Shown: positions 30,390 to 38,983, counted from the stretch's first letter. The stretch: DNA of 64,000 nt from Mycobacterium shigaense (GCF_002356315.1 NZ_AP018164.1:1240001-1304000); one strand, 5' to 3'. Numbers and translations: made by a program. The notes: generated by a model from the sequence alone, not told the origin.

Positions 30390-31248
30390 GAGCGCGCCCA
30401 GCAGCAACGGTAAGCCAACCAAGACCAAGGCGAAGGTCAAGCCGAAAGCGGCCGCCAAGATCTCCCAGGAGGTCTACGAGGCCGAATTATTCCGACTGCA
30501 AACGGAATTCGTGAAGCTGCAGGAGTGGGTGCGTGCCGTCGGAGCCCGCGTGGTGGTGATCTTCGAGGGCCGCGACGCCGCGGGTAAGGGCGGGGCGATC
30601 AAGCGGATCACCGAATATCTCAGCCCCCGTGTCGCCCAGATCGCCGCGCTGCCGGCACCCACCGACCGCGAGCGCGGCCAGTGGTACTACCAGCGCTACA
30701 TCGCGCATCTGCCCGCCAAGGGGGAGATCGTGCTCTTCGATCGCAGCTGGTACAACCGCGCCGGCGTCGAGAAGGTGATGGGCTTCTGCACGCCGCAGGA
30801 GTATGTCCTGTTCCTGCGCCAGACGCCGATCTTCGAGCAGATGCTGATCGACGACGGCATTATCTTGCGTAAGTACTGGTTCTCCGTGTCTGACGGCGAA
30901 CAGCTCCGGCGATTCAAGTCACGCTTGAACGACCCTGTGCGGCAATGGAAATTGAGTCCGATGGACTTGGAATCGGTGTATCGGTGGGAGGACTATTCGC
31001 GCGCCAAGGACGAGATGATGGTGCACACCGATACCGCTGCCAGCCCGTGGTACGTGGTGGAATCCGACCTCAAGAAGCACGCGCGGCTCAACATGATGGC
31101 GCACCTGCTGAATTCCATCGACTACCACGAGGTGGACCGACCCGAAGTCAAGCTGCCGCGACGCCCGATCGTCAGCGGTAACTACCAGCGGCCGCCGCGG
31201 GAGCTGTCGAACTACGTGGAGGACTACGCGGCTACGTTGATCGGATGA
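30388..31248 (+). CDS. ppk2: Polyphosphate kinase 2
   Basis: A 286-aa PPK2-family enzyme that uses polyphosphate to phosphorylate nucleoside diphosphates (GDP/ADP) or works in reverse. Walker A is GRDAAGKGG, Walker B/lid are DRSWYNR and the Arg-rich lid segment, and the C-terminus matches the family. The ATG at 30388 (MSAPSSNG) is preferred over one seven codons upstream. A lysine-rich N-terminal extension precedes the fold. Its stop overlaps the next gene's ATG. Confidence 0.93.
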   Translation: MSAPSSNGKPTKTKAKVKPKAAAKISQEVYEAELFRLQTEFVKLQEWVRAVGARVVVIFEGRDAAGKGGAIKRITEYLSPRVAQIAALPAPTDRERGQWYYQRYIAHLPAKGEIVLFDRSWYNRAGVEKVMGFCTPQEYVLFLRQTPIFEQMLIDDGIILRKYWFSVSDGEQLRRFKSRLNDPVRQWKLSPMDLESVYRWEDYSRAKDEMMVHTDTAASPWYVVESDLKKHARLNMMAHLLNSIDYHEVDRPEVKLPRRPIVSGNYQRPPRELSNYVEDYAATLIG

Positions 31249-31763
31249 TGCAGGTCTATATCCCTGCCACCTTGCCGATGCTGCAGCAACTCGTCATCGA
31301 CGGATCGCTGCGGCCGGTCAACGGCACCGCCTTCGCGGTGACGCCGGCGTTGCGCGAGGCCTACGCCGAGGGCGATGACGACGAACTCGCCGACGTCGCG
31401 CTGCGCGAGGCGGCGCTGGCGTCGCTGCGGTTGCTGGCCGCCCACGAGCCGGAGGGGACGGGCGAGGCCGCGCGGCCGCGGCGCGCGGTATTGTCCGCGG
31501 AGGTGGACCAATCCGGGGCGACCTTCCGGCCCGATCTCGACGACGCGGTCGTTCGGCTCGGTGGGCCGGTGACGATGGATGAGGTGATCGCCGCGTACGT
31601 CGACAACTCGGACGCCGAGCCGGCGGTGACGAAGGCGATCGAGGCGATCGACGCCGCCGACCTGGGCGACGAGGATGCCGACCTGATCGTCGGCGACGCG
31701 CTGGACCACGATCTGGCCTGGTACGCCAACCAGGAGCTGCCGTTCCTGCTGGACCTACTGTGA
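31245..31763 (+). CDS. DUF6912 family protein (Rv3231c-like)
   Basis: A 172-aa acidic soluble protein starting [17 protein letters not shown], overlapping ppk2 by 4 nt (ATGA). It has no membrane segment and no known catalytic motif; the C-terminus [18 protein letters not shown] is the most conserved-looking part. Consistent linkage to ppk2 suggests a role in nucleotide or polyphosphate physiology, but that is inference. Confidence 0.75.
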   Translation: MMQVYIPATLPMLQQLVIDGSLRPVNGTAFAVTPALREAYAEGDDDELADVALREAALASLRLLAAHEPEGTGEAARPRRAVLSAEVDQSGATFRPDLDDAVVRLGGPVTMDEVIAAYVDNSDAEPAVTKAIEAIDAADLGDEDADLIVGDALDHDLAWYANQELPFLLDLL

Positions 31764-31797
31764 CGCAATCGGGGCCGTCGGTCCTGGATGGGATACC

Positions 31798-31821
31798 GTA
31801 ACCTACGGTACCGTAGGGTTG
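31798..31821. promoter_or_regulatory. Operator upstream of the Rv3230c-like reductase
   Basis: GTAACCTACG (31798-31807), 4 nt, then CGTAGGGTTG (31812-31821). The core CCTACG-N4-CGTAGG is a perfect palindrome and is identical in sequence and spacing to the element in front of desA3 at 33006-33029. It ends a few bases before the ATG at 31825, so a bound protein would block initiation. Confidence 0.7.
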
Positions 31822-31824
31822 ATC

Positions 31825-32976
31825 ATGGGTAGGACATACGCATCTATCACCGCCAACGTCATCGAGACCCGGCGCGCCACGGTGGCGGGCGCCGAGCGGC
31901 ACCCCGGCTGGCATGCGCTGCGCAAGCTCGTCTCGCGTATCACCACACCGTTGCTGCCGGACGACTATCTGCATTTGGCCAACCCGTTGTGGTCGGCGCG
32001 GGAGTTGCGTGGCCGGGTGGTGAAGGTTCGCCGCGAGACCGAAGACTCCGCCACCCTGGTGATCAAACCGGGCTGGGGATTCAGCTTCGACTATGAGCCC
32101 GGTCAGTACATCGGCATCGGATTGTTCGTCGACGGGCGCTGGCGCTGGCGATCGTATTCGCTGACGTCTAGCCCGGTCGCCCGGTCGGGGTCCGGCCCGG
32201 AGCGCACGGTGACCATCAGCGTCAAGGCGATGCCGGAGGGCTTTTTGTCCACCCACTTGGTCGAGGGCGTCGAGCCGGGCACGATCGTGCGCCTGGCCGC
32301 GCCGCAGGGCAACTTCGTGCTGCCTGATCCGGCGCCGTCGTCGATCCTGTTCCTCACCGCGGGGTCGGGCATCACACCGGTGATGTCGATGTTGCGGACC
32401 TTGGTGCGGCGCAATCAGATTGGTGACATCGTGCATGTCCACTCGGCGCCCAGCCGGTCTGACGTGATGTTCGGTACCGAGTTGACCGAGCTGGCCGCCG
32501 TGCATGCCGGCTATCGGTTGCAGGTGCGCCAGACCCGCACCGAGGGCCGGCTGGACCTGGCCCGGCTCGACGAGGCGGTGCCGGACTGGCGCGAACGCCA
32601 GACCTGGGCTTGCGGGCCGGAGGGCCTGCTCGCCCAGGCCGAGCAGGTGTGGGAGGCGGCCGGGGTCGGCAACCGGCTGCACCTGGAGCGCTTCGCGGTG
32701 GCCAAGGCGGCCCCCGCCGGCGCCGGCGGAACGGTCACGTTCGGCCGCAGCGGGCGCACGGTCAGCGCCGATGCCGCGACGTCGCTGATGGATGCGGGCG
32801 AGGGCGCCGGCGTGCAGATGCCGTTCGGGTGCCGCATGGGCATCTGCCAGTCGTGCGTGGTTCCGCTGTTGGAGGGCCACGTCCGCGACTTGCGCACCGG
32901 CCAGGAGCACGAGCCCGGCTCGCGGGTGCAGACGTGTGTGTCGGCCGCGTCGGGTAATTGCACCCTCGACGTCTAG
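31825..32976 (+). CDS. Ferredoxin reductase-type electron donor for acyl-CoA desaturase (Rv3230c-like)
   Basis: A 383-aa three-domain oxidoreductase passing electrons from NADPH to DesA3. The FAD-binding RSYSLTSSP lies near residue 111; a nucleotide-binding domain follows ([18 protein letters not shown]); and a C-terminal plant-type [2Fe-2S] ferredoxin domain has cysteines in CRMGICQSC and a later C in VQTCVS. In M. tuberculosis the homologue is DesA3's reductase. ATG 31825 (MGRTYASI) is preferred to the TTG at 31819. It sits 103 nt before desA3. Confidence 0.92.
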   Translation: MGRTYASITANVIETRRATVAGAERHPGWHALRKLVSRITTPLLPDDYLHLANPLWSARELRGRVVKVRRETEDSATLVIKPGWGFSFDYEPGQYIGIGLFVDGRWRWRSYSLTSSPVARSGSGPERTVTISVKAMPEGFLSTHLVEGVEPGTIVRLAAPQGNFVLPDPAPSSILFLTAGSGITPVMSMLRTLVRRNQIGDIVHVHSAPSRSDVMFGTELTELAAVHAGYRLQVRQTRTEGRLDLARLDEAVPDWRERQTWACGPEGLLAQAEQVWEAAGVGNRLHLERFAVAKAAPAGAGGTVTFGRSGRTVSADAATSLMDAGEGAGVQMPFGCRMGICQSCVVPLLEGHVRDLRTGQEHEPGSRVQTCVSAASGNCTLDV

Positions 32977-33005
32977 ACGCCGTGACATGTTAAGGCTACT
33001 CACAG

Positions 33006-33029
33006 GTAACCTACGCCGTCGTAGGTTAC
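33006..33029. promoter_or_regulatory. Operator upstream of desA3
   Basis: GTAACCTACG (33006-33015), CCGT, CGTAGGTTAC (33020-33029): a perfect 10-4-10 inverted repeat. A third partial half-site ACGTAGGT follows at 33034-33041. It shares GTAACCTACG-N4-CGTAGG with the site before the reductase gene, so one regulator probably controls both. TetR-type acyl-CoA-sensing repressors are the obvious candidates; none is encoded nearby. Confidence 0.75.
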
Positions 33030-33041
33030 GATAACGTAGGT

Positions 33042-33074
33042 ATGGACCGCAGAGACTACCCCCAAGGGAGGTGA
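33042..33074 (+). other. Possible 10-codon upstream ORF before desA3
   Basis: ATG at 33042 opens MDRRDYPQGR and stops at 33072-33074, five bases before the desA3 ATG. The desA3 Shine-Dalgarno AAGGGAGGTG lies inside it. A TAACGT at 33032-33037 could be a -10 box that would make this frame leaderless. Translation is speculative. Confidence 0.3.
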
Positions 33075-33079
33075 AGTCG

Positions 33080-34363
33080 ATGGCGATCACAGACGTCGAC
33101 GTATTCGCGCATCTGACAGATGCTGACATCGAAAATCTGGGCGTTGAGCTCGATGCCATCCGACAGGACATCGAAGACTCACGGGGAGAGCGGGACGCCC
33201 GTTACATCCGTCGCACCATCGCAGGCCAGCGCGCGCTCGAGGTGGTCGGCCGGCTGCTGCTGACCGCCAGTTCGCGGCGCTCGGCCTGGTGGGTCGGGAC
33301 CGTGACGCTGGGCGTGGCCAAGATCATCGAGAATATGGAGATCGGCCACAACGTCATGCACGGCCAGTGGGATTGGATGAACGACCCGGAGATTCACTCC
33401 TCGACGTGGGAGTGGGACATGGCCGGGTCGTCCAAGCACTGGCGCTACACCCACAACTTCGTGCACCACAAGTACACCAACATCCTCGGGATGGACGACG
33501 ACGTGGGCTACGGCATGTTGCGCGTCACGCGCGATCAGCGCTGGAAGAAGTTCAACGTCTTCAACCTGGTGTGGAACACGTTGCTGGGCCTCGGCTTCGA
33601 GTGGGGCGTCGGGCTGCAGCATGTGGAGATCGGCAAGATCGTCAAGAAACGGATGGATCAGGACGAGGCGCGGCAGCGCACCGACGAGTTCCTGGCCAAG
33701 GCCGGTCGTCAGGTGCTCAAGGACTACGTCGCCTTCCCGGCGCTGACCTCGCTGTCGCCCGGCGCGACGTACCGCTCGACGCTGACGGCCAACGCCACGG
33801 CCAACGTGATCCGCAACGTCTGGGCCAACGCCGTGATCTTCTGCGGCCATTTCCCCGACGGCGCAGAGAAATTCACGAAGACCGACATGATCGGTGAATC
33901 CAGGGGGCAGTGGTACCTGCGCCAGATGCTGGGCAGCGCCAACTTCGAGGCCGGACCCGCGCTACGGTTCATGAGCGGCAACCTGTGCCACCAGATCGAA
34001 CACCACCTGTACCCGGACCTGCCGAGCAATCGGTTGCACGAGATCTCGGTGCGGGTGCGCCAGGTGTGCGACAAGTACGACTTGCCTTACACCACAGGCT
34101 CGTTCCTGCTGCAGTACGCCAAGACGTGGCGCACGATGGCCAAGCTGTCGCTGCCGGACAAGTACCTGCTGGACAACGCCGACAACGCGCCCGAGACGCG
34201 CAGCGAGCGGATGTTCGCCGAGCTCGGCCCGGAATTCGCGGGCATCGACCCAGCCACCGGCCGGCGGCGCGGCCTCAAGACCGCCATCGAAACGGTGCGG
34301 GGCTGGCGGCGTCGCAAGAAGGACGCGGCGACCCGGCCCGGTGCCAACGACCTGGCGGCCTAG
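33080..34363 (+). CDS. desA3: Stearoyl-CoA delta-9 desaturase DesA3
   Basis: A 427-aa membrane-bound acyl-CoA desaturase making oleoyl- and palmitoleoyl-CoA from saturated acyl-CoA. The three histidine boxes are HNVMH, HNFVHHK and HQIEHHLYPDLP, which bind the di-iron centre. The ATG at 33080 (MAITDVDVF) has GGGAGG 9 nt upstream and gives the exact M. tuberculosis DesA3 length. The electron donor is the adjacent reductase. It is the target of isoxyl in M. tuberculosis, from general knowledge. Confidence 0.95.
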   Translation: MAITDVDVFAHLTDADIENLGVELDAIRQDIEDSRGERDARYIRRTIAGQRALEVVGRLLLTASSRRSAWWVGTVTLGVAKIIENMEIGHNVMHGQWDWMNDPEIHSSTWEWDMAGSSKHWRYTHNFVHHKYTNILGMDDDVGYGMLRVTRDQRWKKFNVFNLVWNTLLGLGFEWGVGLQHVEIGKIVKKRMDQDEARQRTDEFLAKAGRQVLKDYVAFPALTSLSPGATYRSTLTANATANVIRNVWANAVIFCGHFPDGAEKFTKTDMIGESRGQWYLRQMLGSANFEAGPALRFMSGNLCHQIEHHLYPDLPSNRLHEISVRVRQVCDKYDLPYTTGSFLLQYAKTWRTMAKLSLPDKYLLDNADNAPETRSERMFAELGPEFAGIDPATGRRRGLKTAIETVRGWRRRKKDAATRPGANDLAA

Positions 34364-34387
34364 AACTTCGCGCCTCAGAACTTCGCG
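34362..34387. repeat. Direct repeat at the desA3/SDR convergent junction
   Basis: AGAACTTCGCG occurs at 34362-34372 and again at 34377-34387, 15 nt apart. The first copy contains the desA3 stop and the second the last codons of the convergent SDR. It looks like a small tandem duplication at the edge of the core and accessory DNA. Confidence 0.75.
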
Positions 34388-35220
34388 ACGGCCCCCGCGT
34401 CGATCGGCAATGCCGCGCCGGTGATGTACTGCGCCTCGTCGGACGCCAGGAACAGCACCGCATTGCTGACCGCGCGCGCCTCGATGACCGGCACCGGCAG
34501 CATGTGGAAGTGCCCGAGCACCGCGGCCGTGTCGTCCATGGTCGGCTCGGGAAGGTCCGGCCGCAGCGTGCGGTGAAACTGCTCGTTGTCGATCATCGGC
34601 GTCCGGATGTTGCCCGGGTGGATCGAGTTGACCCGAATCAGCTGCGGCGCAAGCTCATTCGCCAGCGAGTTCATCAACCCGACCACACCGTGTTTCGCCG
34701 ACGCGTAGTGCGCCATGTACCCGCCGCCGCGAAGTCCCAGCATGGAACTGACCAAGATGATGGACCCGCCGCGCCCGTCGGACATGTGCGGCACCGCCAC
34801 CTTGATGGTGTGCCAGACGCCGGTGAGATTGATGTCGAGCATGGTCTTCCAGGCCGTTTCTTCGATCAGCGCGGCGGGTGCGGGACTGCCGCTGATGCCG
34901 GCGTTGGCGATCACCACATCGGGCCGGCCCAATTCGTCGACCCCCTGCTGCAACGCATCGCGAAGACTCGCGACGTCGCGAACATCGGCCTTGGCGGTCA
35001 CGATGCGCCGGCCCGATTTTTCGACCAGGGTCGCGGTCTCGTCGAGGTCGGCCTCCGTCGCTCCCGGATAGATGACCCCCTCAACGTCGCCGCACAGGTC
35101 CACCGCGATGATGTCGGCGCCCTCCTCGGCGAGGCGGACGGCGTGCTCCCGGCCCTGGCCGCGCGCGGCGCCCGTGATGAACGCGACCTTGCCGGCGACC
35201 CTGCCAACGGTTTTCGTCAT
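34375..35220 (-). CDS. Mycofactocin-type SDR family oxidoreductase
   Basis: A 281-aa short-chain dehydrogenase. The NAD-binding opening VAFITGAARGQGREHAVRLAEEGAD and the IAVD segment with a following insert match the mycofactocin-coupled SDR subfamily, whose NAD(H) is held tightly and recycled by mycofactocin. The catalytic Ser-Tyr-Lys is visible in SSMLG...YMAHYASAKHGVVG. A terpene or aliphatic alcohol substrate is plausible (carveol dehydrogenase relatives) but not shown. It is the first gene of the accessory block after desA3. Confidence 0.9.
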   Translation of the reverse strand: MTKTVGRVAGKVAFITGAARGQGREHAVRLAEEGADIIAVDLCGDVEGVIYPGATEADLDETATLVEKSGRRIVTAKADVRDVASLRDALQQGVDELGRPDVVIANAGISGSPAPAALIEETAWKTMLDINLTGVWHTIKVAVPHMSDGRGGSIILVSSMLGLRGGGYMAHYASAKHGVVGLMNSLANELAPQLIRVNSIHPGNIRTPMIDNEQFHRTLRPDLPEPTMDDTAAVLGHFHMLPVPVIEARAVSNAVLFLASDEAQYITGAALPIDAGAVAKF

Positions 35221-35283
35221 CGTGCCTCTCCTACGATCGATGGGTTACACCCGAGACGATATCGGTGATCGCCGCGGCGCTCG

Positions 35284-35889
35284 TTACAGGAGGGCAAAGA
35301 ACATCGCGGCGGTACCCGCGGCCGTGCACGCCTGGTACAGCGGTTCCATCCGCGTGCCCGGCCGCCGGGCGATCCAACGGCAGGACCAGTACAGCGCCAC
35401 GACGGCGAAGCCAAGGGCCGCGATCCAGTTCACCGCGGCGATCCACCCGAGTCCGGTTGGCGCCCGGGACATCTCATGTCCGGTCAGCTCCATTCCCGGC
35501 ATGTCCATGGCCATCGCGTCCGGCGCCGGGTGGCTCGCAGGGCGCGGCATCTCGCCGCTCATCTCCGCGTACATCCACACCATTGCCGCGGCCATCACGG
35601 CGTAGTAGGAATTGGTGAGCCGCTCACCGAACGCGGAGGCGGCTCGGCCGGCCGCGTACGCGAAGGACGCGCCGGCCAGGGCGAAGAAGATCATCGGCCC
35701 GACCGCCGAGAGTTGCACGCCGATGTGCCAGGCCATCAGGATCATCGCCGCCGCCATCGTCAGATGAAACAGATGGCTCAGGGTGCCGGTTCGCTGGCTG
35801 CGTTGTGCGACAAGGACATAGACGTATGCCGCGATACCGACGCCGAAGAGCGCGGTGACGATCCACCGCAGCGTGAGGTCGCCGATCAA
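35284..35889 (-). CDS. DUF5134 membrane protein with Met/His-rich loop
   Basis: A 201-aa integral membrane protein with about five to six hydrophobic helices. The cytoplasmic or periplasmic loop near residues 112-145 (MSGEMPRPASHPAPDAMAMDMPGMEL and HEM) is rich in methionine and histidine, typical of copper/silver-handling proteins. The fold belongs to the DUF5134 family, which has no assigned function that I know. It is followed by the metal ATPase on the same strand, 55 nt away, which supports a metal link. Confidence 0.7.
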   Translation of the reverse strand: MIGDLTLRWIVTALFGVGIAAYVYVLVAQRSQRTGTLSHLFHLTMAAAMILMAWHIGVQLSAVGPMIFFALAGASFAYAAGRAASAFGERLTNSYYAVMAAAMVWMYAEMSGEMPRPASHPAPDAMAMDMPGMELTGHEMSRAPTGLGWIAAVNWIAALGFAVVALYWSCRWIARRPGTRMEPLYQACTAAGTAAMFFALL

Positions 35890-35944
35890 GAGGCGGCTCC
35901 GCCTACTAGCATGGCGCGAACGGTACCCCCCCAGGGTACTTGGG

Positions 35945-37891
35945 TCAAGCGACGCGGCCGAAGTCCTGCCGCCAGGCGCCGGAGCTCAGCAGCCGCAGCC
36001 CGTTGAGCGCCACTACGACCGTGGAGCCCTCGTGGCCGGCGACACCGAGCGGCAGCGGCAGGGTGCCGAGCAGGTCCCACACCACGAGCCCGGTGATGAA
36101 CGTCGCCGCGATGACGAGATTGGCGACCACGACGCGGCGCGCGCGACGAGCCAGGGCAACGACCGCCGGGATGGCCGCGAGTTCGTCCCGGACGGTGACG
36201 GCATCGGCGGTTTCCAACGTCAGGTCGGCGCCGTTGCGCCCCATGGCAATCGACGCGTGCGCGGCGGCCATCGCCGGCGCGTCGTTGATCCCGTCGCCGA
36301 CGAACAGCACACGGTGGCCGTCGCCCTGGAACTGGCGGACGGCGGCGACCTTGTCGTCGGGCAGCAGGTCGGCGCGCACGTCATCGATTCCGGCCTGTGC
36401 GGCCAGGTGCTCTGCGGCCGGCCGGGTATCGCCGGTCAGCAGGACCGGCGCGTTCGACGTGATCGCGGCGATCGCGCGGACCACCTTCCCGGAACCTTCG
36501 CGCGCGGTGTCGTCCAGTCCGAGAATGCCGACCAGCGTCGCATCGACGACCACGAGAACGGCGGTGGTTCCCCGGCTTTCGAGGCGGCCTACGGCAGACG
36601 GGTTGCGGTGGAATGCGCGCGGGCTCAGCACCTCGATCGCCCGGCCCACGACCCGGGCGCGCACGCCACGGCCGGGAAGGGCCTGGAAGTCGGCGGCATC
36701 GGAAAGCGCGAGCCCACGGGCGCGGGCGGCTGAGACGACCGCGCGCCCCAGCGGATGCTCGCTGAATTGTTCGGCGCTGGCGGCGATCCGCAACACGTCG
36801 TCGTCCGAGTACCGGTCGTCGGTCGCGGCGATGCTGGTGAGTTGTGGTGTTCCCGTCGTGAGGGTCCCGGTCTTGTCGATCGTCACCAGGGTGGTGTCCG
36901 CGAGGTGTTCCATCGCGACCGCCGACTTGACGAGCACGCCGTGCCGTCCGGCGTTGGCAATCGCCGAGAGCAGCGGCGGCATGGTCGCCAACACCACTGC
37001 GCACGGCGATGCCACGATCATGAACGTCATCGCCCGCAGCAGCGTGGGCTCGAGCTGGGCCCCGAGCAGCAGGGGGACCGCGAACAGGGCCACGGTCGCC
37101 GCGACGACGCCCACCGAATACCGTTGCTCGACCTTCTCGATGAACAATTGTGTCCTGGCTTTGGTGGCCGATGCCCGCGCGACCAGGGCGACGATGCGGG
37201 CGACGACGGTGTCGGAGGGCTCCGTGGTGACGCGGATGCGAAGTGCCCCAGCGCCGTTGAGCGTGCCCGCGAAGACCTGGTCGCCGACGGCCTTGCCGGC
37301 CGGCAGGGGCTCGCCGGTGACCGACGACTGGTCGACGTCCGATCCGCCGTCGACGACGACGCCGTCCGCGGAGACGCGCTCACCCGGGCGCACGCTGACC
37401 AGGTCGCCGACGTACAGCTCCGCGGCGTCGACCGGCTCTTCGGTCCCGTCGGTGTGGATGCGGACCGCGCGAGCGGGCGCGAGGTCGAGCAGCCCCCGCA
37501 CCGAGTCCTCGGTGCGCTTGGTCGCCGCGTCCTCCAATGCGCCCGAGGTGGCGAAGATGACGATCAGCAGGGCCCCGTCGAAGACCTGGCCGATACCCGC
37601 CGCGCCGATGGCCGCCACCACCATGAGTAGGTCGACGTCCAGGGATCGCGACCGCAGGGCCTGCAGACCTGCCCAGGCCGGCGACCAGCCGCCGGTGCCG
37701 TAGCACGCCAGGTAGCACGTCCACGGCAGCCATTGCGGCGCGTGCCAGAGCTGGGCAGCAAGGCCGGCCAGGAACAGGAGCAACGCCGCGGTGGCCCATC
37801 GCACGGCGGGCACCGACCACAGGCCCGCGACGGTCGACGGCACGGCGCTCGCGGCGGGCGCGTGCGTCGGCGCGGCGGTGGCGGTGCTCAT
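35945..37891 (-). CDS. ctpJ: P1B-4 metal-transporting ATPase (CtpJ/CtpD-like, Co2+/Ni2+)
   Basis: A 648-aa heavy-metal P-type ATPase. The metal-site motif SPC is at 295-297 (IVASPCAVVLAT), the phosphorylated aspartate D339 is in DKTGTLTTG, TGE is in SSVTGEPLPAG, and GDGIND is present. The last membrane segment has HEGST from H620, the hallmark of subgroup P1B-4, associated with Co/Ni/Fe efflux. There is no N-terminal metal-binding domain. Divergent linkage to an NmtR-type sensor favours the CtpJ identity over CtpD. A 20-bp palindrome lies between the two genes. Confidence 0.88.
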   Translation of the reverse strand: MSTATAAPTHAPAASAVPSTVAGLWSVPAVRWATAALLLFLAGLAAQLWHAPQWLPWTCYLACYGTGGWSPAWAGLQALRSRSLDVDLLMVVAAIGAAGIGQVFDGALLIVIFATSGALEDAATKRTEDSVRGLLDLAPARAVRIHTDGTEEPVDAAELYVGDLVSVRPGERVSADGVVVDGGSDVDQSSVTGEPLPAGKAVGDQVFAGTLNGAGALRIRVTTEPSDTVVARIVALVARASATKARTQLFIEKVEQRYSVGVVAATVALFAVPLLLGAQLEPTLLRAMTFMIVASPCAVVLATMPPLLSAIANAGRHGVLVKSAVAMEHLADTTLVTIDKTGTLTTGTPQLTSIAATDDRYSDDDVLRIAASAEQFSEHPLGRAVVSAARARGLALSDAADFQALPGRGVRARVVGRAIEVLSPRAFHRNPSAVGRLESRGTTAVLVVVDATLVGILGLDDTAREGSGKVVRAIAAITSNAPVLLTGDTRPAAEHLAAQAGIDDVRADLLPDDKVAAVRQFQGDGHRVLFVGDGINDAPAMAAAHASIAMGRNGADLTLETADAVTVRDELAAIPAVVALARRARRVVVANLVIAATFITGLVVWDLLGTLPLPLGVAGHEGSTVVVALNGLRLLSSGAWRQDFGRVA

Positions 37892-37925
37892 CCGACGCCT
37901 ACTCCGATCCGTCGATAACCCGTCT

Positions 37926-37945
37926 TATACATGTATACATGTATA
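37926..37945. promoter_or_regulatory. AT-rich palindromic operator between ctpJ-like and nmtR-like genes
   Basis: TATACATGTATACATGTATA is a perfect 20-bp palindrome built of two TATACATGTATA units sharing their middle. It lies in the 102-nt divergent gap and is very AT-rich against the surrounding GC-rich DNA. ArsR/SmtB sensors of the NmtR type bind such AT-rich imperfect palindromes, so it is the likely operator for both genes. Confidence 0.7.
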
Positions 37946-37993
37946 CCTCTACATATATCATCTCAATTGCTCTGGCGTGCTTCAATTGAAGAC

Positions 37994-38347
37994 ATGGGGC
38001 ATGGAGTGGACGGCAGGGTGACGCCGCCGGCAATACTCGATCCCGCGTCGGCGGGCAAGATCGCCGAGACCCTGCAAGCGCTGGCCTCGCCGAACCGGCT
38101 GATGATTCTGACCCGGCTGCGGCAATCCCCGTGTGCGGTCGGCGACCTTTCGACCGCGGTCGGGATGGAGCAGCCGGCGGTGTCGCACCAGCTGCGGTTG
38201 CTGCGCGCGCTCGGCCTGGTCGCGGGCGACCGCAACGGCCGCAACATCGTCTACCGCCTCTACGACAACCACGTCGCGCAATTGCTCGACGAGGCCGTCT
38301 ACCACATCGAGCACCTGCGCCTCGGCGCCACGGATGCGACGGCTTAG
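37994..38347 (+). CDS. nmtR: ArsR/SmtB-family Ni2+/Co2+ sensor NmtR
   Basis: A 117-aa winged-helix repressor closely resembling M. tuberculosis NmtR. The N-terminus MGHGVDGR keeps G2 and H3, and the alpha-5 metal ligands D91, H93, H104 and H107 are all present at the same numbers. The later histidines of NmtR are missing: position 109 is Arg and the C-terminal His is absent. ATG 37994 is chosen because it recreates the metal-binding N-terminus; the frame is open to 37931. Metal binding should release the divergent P1B-4 ATPase promoter. Confidence 0.9.
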   Translation: MGHGVDGRVTPPAILDPASAGKIAETLQALASPNRLMILTRLRQSPCAVGDLSTAVGMEQPAVSHQLRLLRALGLVAGDRNGRNIVYRLYDNHVAQLLDEAVYHIEHLRLGATDATA

Positions 38348-38350
38348 GCC

Positions 38351-38983
38351 CTAGCCGCCGCAGCAGTCCGCGTCGGCTTCGCTCACGGGGGCGCAGCAGG
38401 CTTCGCCGCGCCACGCCTGTATACCCTCCCGGACGGCGATGCCGGCAATCGCCAGTGCGGCAACGGGATCCGCCCACGACCAACCCAGTAGCGAATTCAG
38501 CAACAGCCCGACCAACAACACCGACGACAGATACGTGCACAGCAGCGTCTGCTTGGAGTCGGCGACCGCCGATCGCGAGTTGAGTTCGGCACCGGCGCGG
38601 CGCTGCGCCAGCGACAGCACCGGCATCACCAGCAGGCTGACGGCCGCCAGCGCAATGCCCACCGCCGAATGCTTTGCCTCGCTGAGACCGAACAGCGAAG
38701 CGATGGATTCAGCCGTGACGTACGCGGCCAGGCCGAAGAACGAGAAAGCTATGAGCTGCAATGCGATTGGTTCGCGCGCCTCGTGTTCGCGTCCGGCGAA
38801 CTGCCACGCAACGACGGCTGCGGACGACACCTCGACCACCGAGTCCAGTCCGAAGCCGATCAGCGCCGTGGACGAGGCGCGCGTGCCCGCGACGAGTGCG
38901 ACCGCGGCCTCGATGACGTTGTAGGTGATGGTCGCTGCCACCAGCAGCCGGACGCGCCGTGCAAGCACCTGACGACGCGACAT
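38351..38983 (-). CDS. Cation diffusion facilitator (CDF) family transporter
   Basis: A 210-aa membrane protein with six predicted helices. TM2 reads ALIGFGLDSVVEVSS (HxxxD-type Asp with Gly/Leu in place of His) and TM5 has the partner VADSKQTLLCTYLS segment. The cytoplasmic C-terminal domain is missing; in its place is a short Cys-rich tail CC...CCGG (Cys196, 197, 207, 208), probably a soft-metal site. It overlaps the upstream CmtR-type sensor by one base (TGATG), so the exported metal is probably Cd2+/Pb2+/Zn2+. Confidence 0.85.
   Translation of the reverse strand: MSRRQVLARRVRLLVAATITYNVIEAAVALVAGTRASSTALIGFGLDSVVEVSSAAVVAWQFAGREHEAREPIALQLIAFSFFGLAAYVTAESIASLFGLSEAKHSAVGIALAAVSLLVMPVLSLAQRRAGAELNSRSAVADSKQTLLCTYLSSVLLVGLLLNSLLGWSWADPVAALAIAGIAVREGIQAWRGEACCAPVSEADADCCGG

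Noticed and set aside
31318..33171. 617-aa minus-strand open frame across the desaturase reductase
   Set aside because: It crosses three real plus-strand features and two operators and has no recognisable domain.
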